NCBI GenBank assembly: GCA_017937195.1
Contig: JAGBEA010000034.1
Location: 1-34,234 of the forward strand
Length of the DNA stretch: 34,234 nt
Reading direction: 5' to 3'
Origin: Oscillospiraceae bacterium
Lineage (GTDB): Bacteria > Bacillota > Clostridia > Oscillospirales > Oscillospiraceae
The notes beneath the pieces were generated by a model. It made no database searches and was not told where the DNA came from. It was given only the letters and a program-made list of their open reading frames with translations. The translations under genes were made by a program, and so were the position numbers. Numbering within the stretch: position 1 is the stretch's first letter; each line of letters starts with the position of its first letter. This document shows positions 29,605 to 34,234 of this stretch, in pieces.

Positions 29605-31917
29605 ATGATCACAGTGGAAAACAATCTCTTTGTGCTGGAGACTGCCCATACCGGCTATGCCTTCGATGTGATGGAGGACGGTCTGTGCCGCCACCTCTAT
29701 TACGGCAGCCGTCTGCCGCGAACGGAGGACTATCGCGCCGCCGCACCGCAGCCGTTGTTCCCCGTAGGGAACGGTGCTGTGTGCGAAAACGGGCAGTGTC
29801 TGGAGGATCTGGCGCAGGAGTGCGGCAGCGTGGGCTGGGGTGATCTGCGGCAGAGTTTGGCGGATGTGACGCTGTGTGACGGTGGCCGCGCCGCAAGCTT
29901 TCGCTTTGCCTACTTTGAGCGGCTGGGCGATGCCGCGCCCAAGGGCTTGCCCGATGCCATCGGCGGCGATGAGACGCTGAAGCTGGTGCTGAAAGAGCGC
30001 AGCTGCGAGCTGTATCTGGAGCTGTACTATACGGTGTTTGAGAAGGCGGATGCCATCGTCCGCTGGAGCCGTCTTGTCAACGATACGGGGGAGAGCGTCA
30101 CCGTGCGCCGCCTTTTGAGCGCGCAGCTGGATCTGCCCGGCGGGCGGGATTATACGCTGACCACCTTCCGCGGCGCGTGGGCGCGGGAGATGGATCGGGT
30201 TGACCAGCGCGTGCAGGGCACTTTGCTGTGGGACAGCACCGCAGGAGTCAGCTCCAATCGCTGCAATCCCTTTGCCATGGTCAGCGCCGCCGAAGCGACA
30301 GAAACGGCGGGCGAGGTGTGGGCGTTCAATCTGCTCTACAGCGGCAATCACTACGGCTGCGCCCAGCAAAACAGCTACGGCAGTGTCCGCGTGGTGCAGG
30401 GAATGGGCATGGACGGCTTCAGCTGGCAGCTTGCCTCCGGCGAAAGTCTGGACGCGCCGCAGGCGGTGATGGCTTACAGCGCCGAGGGCTTTGGCGGTGT
30501 CAGCCGTTGTATGCATCAGTTTGTGCGCCGTCATATCATCCGCCCCCAGTGGCAGGATCGGGAGCGCCCCGTGCTGGTCAACAGCTGGGAGGGTTTCTAT
30601 TTCAAGCTGAACAAGTCCAAGATCCTGCGCCTTGCCAAGGAGGCCGGGAATCTGGGCGTGGAGCTGCTGGTGGTGGACGACGGCTGGTTCAGGGGGCGCA
30701 GCGACGACCGGCGGGCGCTGGGCGACTGGACGGAGGATCCGCGCAAGCTGCCCGGCGGCTTTGCCGCACTGGCGGCGGAGCTGAAGAAGCTGGATGTGGC
30801 GCTTGGCGTGTGGGTAGAGCCGGAAATGGTCAGTGAAAACAGCGATCTGTTCCGCTCCCACAGCGATTGGATCCTGGGTCATCGCGTGCAGGCTGTCGGC
30901 CGCAACCAGTATGTGCTGGATCTGGGCCGCAGCGAGGTGTGCGACTACATCTATGAAAGCATGGCGCGCTTGCTGCGCTCGGCGGACATCCGCTATATCA
31001 AGTGGGATATGAACCGGATTTTGACCGATACCTTCTCCCCTGCGCTGCCTGCAGCGCGGCAGGGCGAGGCGGCGCACCGCTATGTGCTGGGGCTTTACAG
31101 CGTGCTGCAGCGGCTGCGTGATGAGTTCCCCGAGGTGCTGTTTGAAAGCTGCTCCAGCGGCGGCAATCGGGCGGATCTGGGTATGCTGTGCTATATGCCG
31201 CAGGTGTGGGCCAGCGACAACACGGATGCGCTGTGCCGCAGATCCATCCAAAGTGGCTACAGCTATGGCTATCCCCAGTCGGTGCTGGGCTGCCACGTGT
31301 CGGCAAGCCCCAACCACCAGACGCTGCGCCATACACCGCTGCACACCCGATTCCATATGGCCTGCTTCGGCCTTTTGGGATATGAGCTGGATCTGTGTGA
31401 GCTGACCTCTGCGGAAAAGGAGGAGGTCAAACAGCAGATCGCCCTTTATAAACAGCATCGCAGGCTGTTCCAGTTTGGTCAGCTCTACCGCGTGACGGAA
31501 ACGGAGAACCAGCAGTTCACGATGGTGGTATCCGAGGATCAATCGGCGGCGGTGGGTATGCACTTTGTCCGTGAGAACCGCCCCAATCAGGGGCTTGCAC
31601 CGCTGCGTGCGGCAGGTCTCGCGCCGCAGCAGCTCTACCACCTGACCTCGCAGGTGCAGGCGGTGCGCCTGCAGGATTTCGGCTCGCTGGTGAATATGAT
31701 TTCGCCGGTGCGCCTGCGTCCCGGTTCGGCGGTACACGCGCTGGCAGATAAGGTGGTACATCTGCAGGAAAAGGCGGTGGATATCACCGCCTCGGGTCAG
31801 ATGTTCTGCGCGGCGGGCTTCTATCCCACCCAGCCCTTCAGCGGCACCGGCTATGCCGACGGCACGCGGGTGATGAAGGACTGTGACAGCAGGCTCTACT
31901 TTTGGGAAAAGGCATAA
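29605..31917 (+). CDS. Alpha-galactosidase, GH36 family
   Basis: The enzyme should release galactose from raffinose-type sugars or melibiose. The 770-residue protein has the GH36 layout: N-terminal beta-sandwich (about 1-310), catalytic barrel (about 320-650) and a C-terminal beta domain. Barrel motifs are NSWEGFYF, VVDDGWF, GVWVEPEM, the nucleophile Asp468 in IKWDMNR, ESCSSGGNRAD, and the acid/base Asp538 in WASDNTDA. No signal peptide is seen, so it acts in the cytosol. ATG 29605 follows AAGGGAGG. No transporter or regulator of sugar uptake sits next to it; the sugar kinase at 13800 is distant. Confidence 0.93.
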   Translation: MITVENNLFVLETAHTGYAFDVMEDGLCRHLYYGSRLPRTEDYRAAAPQPLFPVGNGAVCENGQCLEDLAQECGSVGWGDLRQSLADVTLCDGGRAASFRFAYFERLGDAAPKGLPDAIGGDETLKLVLKERSCELYLELYYTVFEKADAIVRWSRLVNDTGESVTVRRLLSAQLDLPGGRDYTLTTFRGAWAREMDRVDQRVQGTLLWDSTAGVSSNRCNPFAMVSAAEATETAGEVWAFNLLYSGNHYGCAQQNSYGSVRVVQGMGMDGFSWQLASGESLDAPQAVMAYSAEGFGGVSRCMHQFVRRHIIRPQWQDRERPVLVNSWEGFYFKLNKSKILRLAKEAGNLGVELLVVDDGWFRGRSDDRRALGDWTEDPRKLPGGFAALAAELKKLDVALGVWVEPEMVSENSDLFRSHSDWILGHRVQAVGRNQYVLDLGRSEVCDYIYESMARLLRSADIRYIKWDMNRILTDTFSPALPAARQGEAAHRYVLGLYSVLQRLRDEFPEVLFESCSSGGNRADLGMLCYMPQVWASDNTDALCRRSIQSGYSYGYPQSVLGCHVSASPNHQTLRHTPLHTRFHMACFGLLGYELDLCELTSAEKEEVKQQIALYKQHRRLFQFGQLYRVTETENQQFTMVVSEDQSAAVGMHFVRENRPNQGLAPLRAAGLAPQQLYHLTSQVQAVRLQDFGSLVNMISPVRLRPGSAVHALADKVVHLQEKAVDITASGQMFCAAGFYPTQPFSGTGYADGTRVMKDCDSRLYFWEKA

Positions 31918-31920
31918 AGA

Positions 31921-31949
31921 AACGGGAGAGGGCAACCTCTCCCGTTTTT
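31921..31949 (+). terminator. Terminator after the alpha-galactosidase gene
   Basis: AACGGGAGAGG (31921-31931) pairs with CCTCTCCCGTT (31936-31946) around GCAA and runs into a five-T tract. Confidence 0.93.
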
Positions 31950-31956
31950 GCGCGGG

Positions 31957-31984
31957 ATAAATGGGCGGCGCTGTGCATATCCTA
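31957..31984 (+). promoter_or_regulatory. Candidate sigma-E/sigma-K type promoter ahead of tspO
   Basis: ATA at 31957-31959 is followed after 16 bases by CATATCCTA (31976-31984). This fits the spacing of sporulation sigma-E promoters (ATA, then CATA), and the -10 part also matches the sigma-K form CATAnnnTA. No sigma-A boxes are evident in this gap. The motifs are short, so chance is possible. Confidence 0.3.
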
Positions 31985-32001
31985 TGGGCGGGTGATGTAA
32001 T

Positions 32002-32475
32002 ATGAAACAAAACTGGAAGACTTACGGGCTGTGGATCCTGCTTGCCGAAGCGGTGGGCGGGCTTTCCGGCTTTTTGACAAGAGAGGGCACCAAGATCTAT
32101 AACGCCACTATCGAGCAGCCGCCGCTGTCGCCGCCTGCCATCGTGTTCCCCATCGTGTGGGGCATCCTCTTTGCCCTGATGGGCGTTGGCGCGGCGCGGG
32201 TGTATCTTGCGCCGCCGTCTGCCATACGCACAAGGGGGCTGCGGCTGTTCTTTGTGCAGCTGGCGTTCAATTTCTTCTGGAGCATTCTGTTTTTCAACCT
32301 CCAGAACTTCGGCTTCGCCCTCGTGTGGCTGCTGGCGTTGTGGGTGCTGATTCTGTGGATGATTTTGGCGTTTTATCGCGTGGACAAATGGGCGGCACTG
32401 CTGCAGATCCCCTATCTTTTGTGGGTGAGCTTCGCCGCCTACCTCAATTACGGAGTCTGGATGCTGAACCGATAA
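32002..32475 (+). CDS. tspO: TspO/MBR-family membrane protein
   Basis: The 157-residue protein has the five membrane segments of the TspO fold, a family that binds porphyrins and other ligands and is linked to stress responses; the bacterial role is unsettled. Family features are QPPLSPPAIVFPIVWGILFALMG in segments 1-2 (split here by its Pro-rich loop), FNFFWSILFF, and the terminal LLWVSFAAYLNYGVWMLN. The Shine-Dalgarno site is weak (GGGTGAT). It stands alone between two terminators, with sigK as the next gene. Confidence 0.9.
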   Translation: MKQNWKTYGLWILLAEAVGGLSGFLTREGTKIYNATIEQPPLSPPAIVFPIVWGILFALMGVGAARVYLAPPSAIRTRGLRLFFVQLAFNFFWSILFFNLQNFGFALVWLLALWVLILWMILAFYRVDKWAALLQIPYLLWVSFAAYLNYGVWMLNR

Positions 32476-32504
32476 AAAACACGGCGCGGATGCGCCGTGT
32501 TTTT
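32475..32504 (+). terminator. Terminator after tspO
   Basis: A perfect 13-pair stem (32475-32487 with 32492-32504) around GGAT, with AAAAA on one side and TTTTT on the other; it begins at the stop codon. The loop and flanking GCGC match the dacF terminator. Confidence 0.93.
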
Positions 32505-32561
32505 CTGCCGTCATAGGGACTTGCCGCGGGAGAATAGGATAGCACAAAAGGAGGCGGTCAT

Positions 32562-33251
32562 ATGATTTCTGCAGCATTGCTGCTGCTGTCCAACAGTTTG
32601 TTCTTCTCGCTGCATTTGGCAGGAAACCCCAGTTCGTTCCCCAAGCCGCTGTCACCGCAGCAGGAGCAGGAATACCTGCGCCGCTGCGCCGAGGGCGATC
32701 TGGAGGCGCGGAATCTGCTGGTAGAGCACAATCTGCGCTTGGTTGCCCACATCATCAAAAAGTACTACACGCAGGCGGACAATCAGGAGGATCTCATCTC
32801 CATCGGCACCATCGGGCTCATCAAGGCAGTGAACACCTTCCGCGCGGACAAAAATATCCGCTTGGCCACCTATGCCGCGCGGTGCATCGAAAATGAGATA
32901 TTGATGTATTTTCGCTCCCAGCGCAAGCTGCAGGGAGAGGTGTCGCTGTCAGAGACCATCGAGACAGACGGCACGGGGGATGCGCTGTATCTGCTGGATG
33001 TGGTGGGCACGGAGGACACCATGCTCAGCGATCTGCAGGACGAGGAGAACCGCCGCCTTGTGCGCCGCCTGGTGGGGGAGTGCCTGACGCAGCGTGAGGC
33101 GGACATCATCCGCCGCCGCTATGGGCTGGAGGGTTTTGCGCCCCATACCCAGCGGCAGGTGGCATCCCTTTACGGCATCAGCCGCAGCTATGTGTCCCGC
33201 ATCGAGAAAAAGGCACTGGAGAAGCTGGAGAAAGCGCTGGGTGAGGTGTGA
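32562..33251 (+). CDS. sigK: RNA polymerase sporulation sigma factor SigK (pro-form)
   Basis: Sigma-K directs late mother-cell gene expression during spore formation. The 229-residue protein has a hydrophobic N-terminal extension (about 1-22, MISAALLLLSNSLFFSLHLA) that matches the pro-sequence removed by SpoIVFB. Region 2 carries HNLRLVAHIIKKYY, ISIGTIGLIKAV and ATYAARCIENEILMYFR, nearly the same words as Bacillus sigma-K. Region 4 ends with YGISRSYVSRIEKKALEKLE. The gene is continuous, with no skin-type insertion. ATG 32562 follows AAAGGAGG. It converges on the serA-like gene. Confidence 0.94.
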   Translation: MISAALLLLSNSLFFSLHLAGNPSSFPKPLSPQQEQEYLRRCAEGDLEARNLLVEHNLRLVAHIIKKYYTQADNQEDLISIGTIGLIKAVNTFRADKNIRLATYAARCIENEILMYFRSQRKLQGEVSLSETIETDGTGDALYLLDVVGTEDTMLSDLQDEENRRLVRRLVGECLTQREADIIRRRYGLEGFAPHTQRQVASLYGISRSYVSRIEKKALEKLEKALGEV

Positions 33252-33280
33252 AAACCCCCGTTTGGTGTTCCAAACGGGGG
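33251..33280 (-). terminator. Terminator for the serA-like gene (shared with sigK)
   Basis: CCCCCGTTTGG (33255-33265) pairs perfectly with CCAAACGGGGG (33270-33280) around TGTT. The T run is on the minus strand (33254-33251), so it mainly ends the minus-strand gene. Confidence 0.85.
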
Positions 33281-33290
33281 ACAAGGTGCA

Positions 33291-34234
33291 TTATTCGATC
33301 ACGCGCACGCGGATCACATTGGCAAGGTTGGTCACCTCGGCGATGACGCTCTGGTCGATCTTGGTGCCCAGATCCACGATGGTGTAGGCGTAGTCGCCCT
33401 TGGACTTGTTGGTCAGATTCTCCACATTCACGCCGTCGCGGCTGAGGAGGGTGGTAATGTTGGCCAGCATAGCGGGCACATTCTTATGCAGGATGCACAT
33501 ACGGCATACGCCGCTGCGCTCCAGCACCACATCAGGCAGGTTCACCGAGCGGCAGATGTTGCCGTGCTCCAGATAGTCCTGCAGCTCGTGGGCGGCCATC
33601 ACGGCACAGTTCTGTTCGCTCTCGGGAGTAGATGCGCCCAGATGGGGCATCGCCACCACATGGGGCGCTTTGACGATCTTGTTGTTGGGGAAGTCGGTGA
33701 CATAGGCGGCTACCCAGCCCGTATCCAGCGCTGCGCTCATGGCGTCATCGTCCACGATCTCGCCGCGGGCCAGATTGATCACGCGCACGCCGCGCTTCAT
33801 ACAGGCAATGGCGTCAGCGTCGATCATATGGCGGGTCTTCTCGGTAAAATGCACGTGCATGGTGATGTAGTCCGACTTCTTATAAAGCTCCCGGATATCC
33901 TTGACCACGTGGATGTGGCGATCCAGACGCAGCGCCGTATCCACGGACAGATAGGGGTCATAGCCGTAGACATCCATACCCAGCGCCACTGCCATATTGG
34001 CCACCAGCGTGCCGATGGCGCCCAGACCGATGATGCCCAGCGTCTTGTGATACAGTTCGGGACCGACGAAAGCGGACTTGGCCTTTTCCACAAGACCTGC
34101 CACCTCGATGCCGTTATCCACCTGCTCACGCACCCAGCGGATCGAGCCGTCCACATCCCGCGAGCCGATCAGCATACCGCACAGCACCAGCTCCTTCACC
34201 GCGTTGGCGTTGGCGCCGGGGGTGGAGAACACCA
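33291..34234 (-). CDS. serA: D-3-phosphoglycerate dehydrogenase with ACT domain (5' end outside window)
   Basis: This NAD-dependent enzyme takes 3-phosphoglycerate into serine synthesis. The visible 314 or so residues begin inside the protein (FSTPGANANAVKELVL). The nucleotide-binding motif is GIIGLGAIG, the catalytic Arg is in INLARGEIVD and the catalytic His in MPHLGAST. The usual Glu between them (EP after DVFP in Escherichia coli) seems missing: the segment reads DFPNNKIVK. An ACT domain (VCRMCILHKNVPAMLANITTLL) closes the protein and could bind serine as feedback inhibitor. The start codon and substrate domain are cut off by the window end. Confidence 0.9.
   Translation of the reverse strand, partial: VFSTPGANANAVKELVLCGMLIGSRDVDGSIRWVREQVDNGIEVAGLVEKAKSAFVGPELYHKTLGIIGLGAIGTLVANMAVALGMDVYGYDPYLSVDTALRLDRHIHVVKDIRELYKKSDYITMHVHFTEKTRHMIDADAIACMKRGVRVINLARGEIVDDDAMSAALDTGWVAAYVTDFPNNKIVKAPHVVAMPHLGASTPESEQNCAVMAAHELQDYLEHGNICRSVNLPDVVLERSGVCRMCILHKNVPAMLANITTLLSRDGVNVENLTNKSKGDYAYTIVDLGTKIDQSVIAEVTNLANVIRVRVIE

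Noticed and set aside
29464-32655. 1063-codon minus-strand frame opposite the alpha-galactosidase and tspO genes
   Set aside because: It spans two real genes and two terminators and shows no domain.

Overview
The window reads as a moderately GC-rich, spore-forming member of the Clostridia, most like the Oscillospiraceae/Ruminococcaceae. Evidence: a sigma-K gene with a hydrophobic pro-sequence, a DacF-type carboxypeptidase, a double-GerMN protein, TrmFO (the folate-dependent tRNA m5U54 enzyme of Firmicutes), PlsX next to an acyl carrier protein, PduL used as a lone phosphotransacylase, strong Shine-Dalgarno sites, and many ATGA stop/start overlaps. No CRISPR array, insertion sequence, prophage or rRNA was seen.

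Layout. 1-2363: a visibly AT-richer left edge with a tail of an unknown gene and an SseB/Ser-Thr kinase fusion protein, closed by a strong terminator. 2438-9465: a housekeeping operon from a consensus promoter, with a TrmH-family RNA methyltransferase, dprA, topA, trmFO and plsX, then acpP with its own promoter. 9488-13748: rnc, uppP and an FtsK/SpoIIIE translocase. 13800-15604: a PfkB sugar kinase and a coupled TSCPD/HD-domain pair, ended by a perfect palindromic terminator. 15606-17790 (minus): dacF followed by an RluA-type pseudouridine synthase. 17793-21160 (plus): four genes joined by ATGA or similar overlaps, namely a membrane-anchored ComEA-like helix-hairpin-helix protein, an OmpR-family regulator, a histidine kinase and a double-GerMN protein. 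21208-22134 (minus): an auxin-efflux-carrier-type transporter. 22285-27284: polA, a DMT transporter, rimI and tsaD. 27322-27834: a gene-free AT-rich stretch with three tandem DnaA-box-like 9-mers and several repeats. 27835-27910: tRNA-Thr(CGT). 28126-34234: pduL, a HAD phosphatase (minus), a GH36 alpha-galactosidase, TspO, pro-sigma-K, and a 3-phosphoglycerate dehydrogenase (minus) cut by the window end.

Most genes are ordinary core functions: nucleic acid processing (TopA, Pol I, RNase III, DprA, FtsK), tRNA and rRNA modification (TrmFO, TsaD, TrmH-like, RluA-like), membrane and wall synthesis (PlsX, AcpP, UppP, DacF) and sporulation (SigK, GerMN protein, DacF). The parts that deserve a second look are the SseB-kinase fusion at the left edge, the ComEA/two-component/GerMN cassette with its symmetrical promoter region and apparent non-canonical start codon, and the AT-rich DnaA-box-like intergenic region. 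All family calls come from reading motifs by eye; no database search was run.
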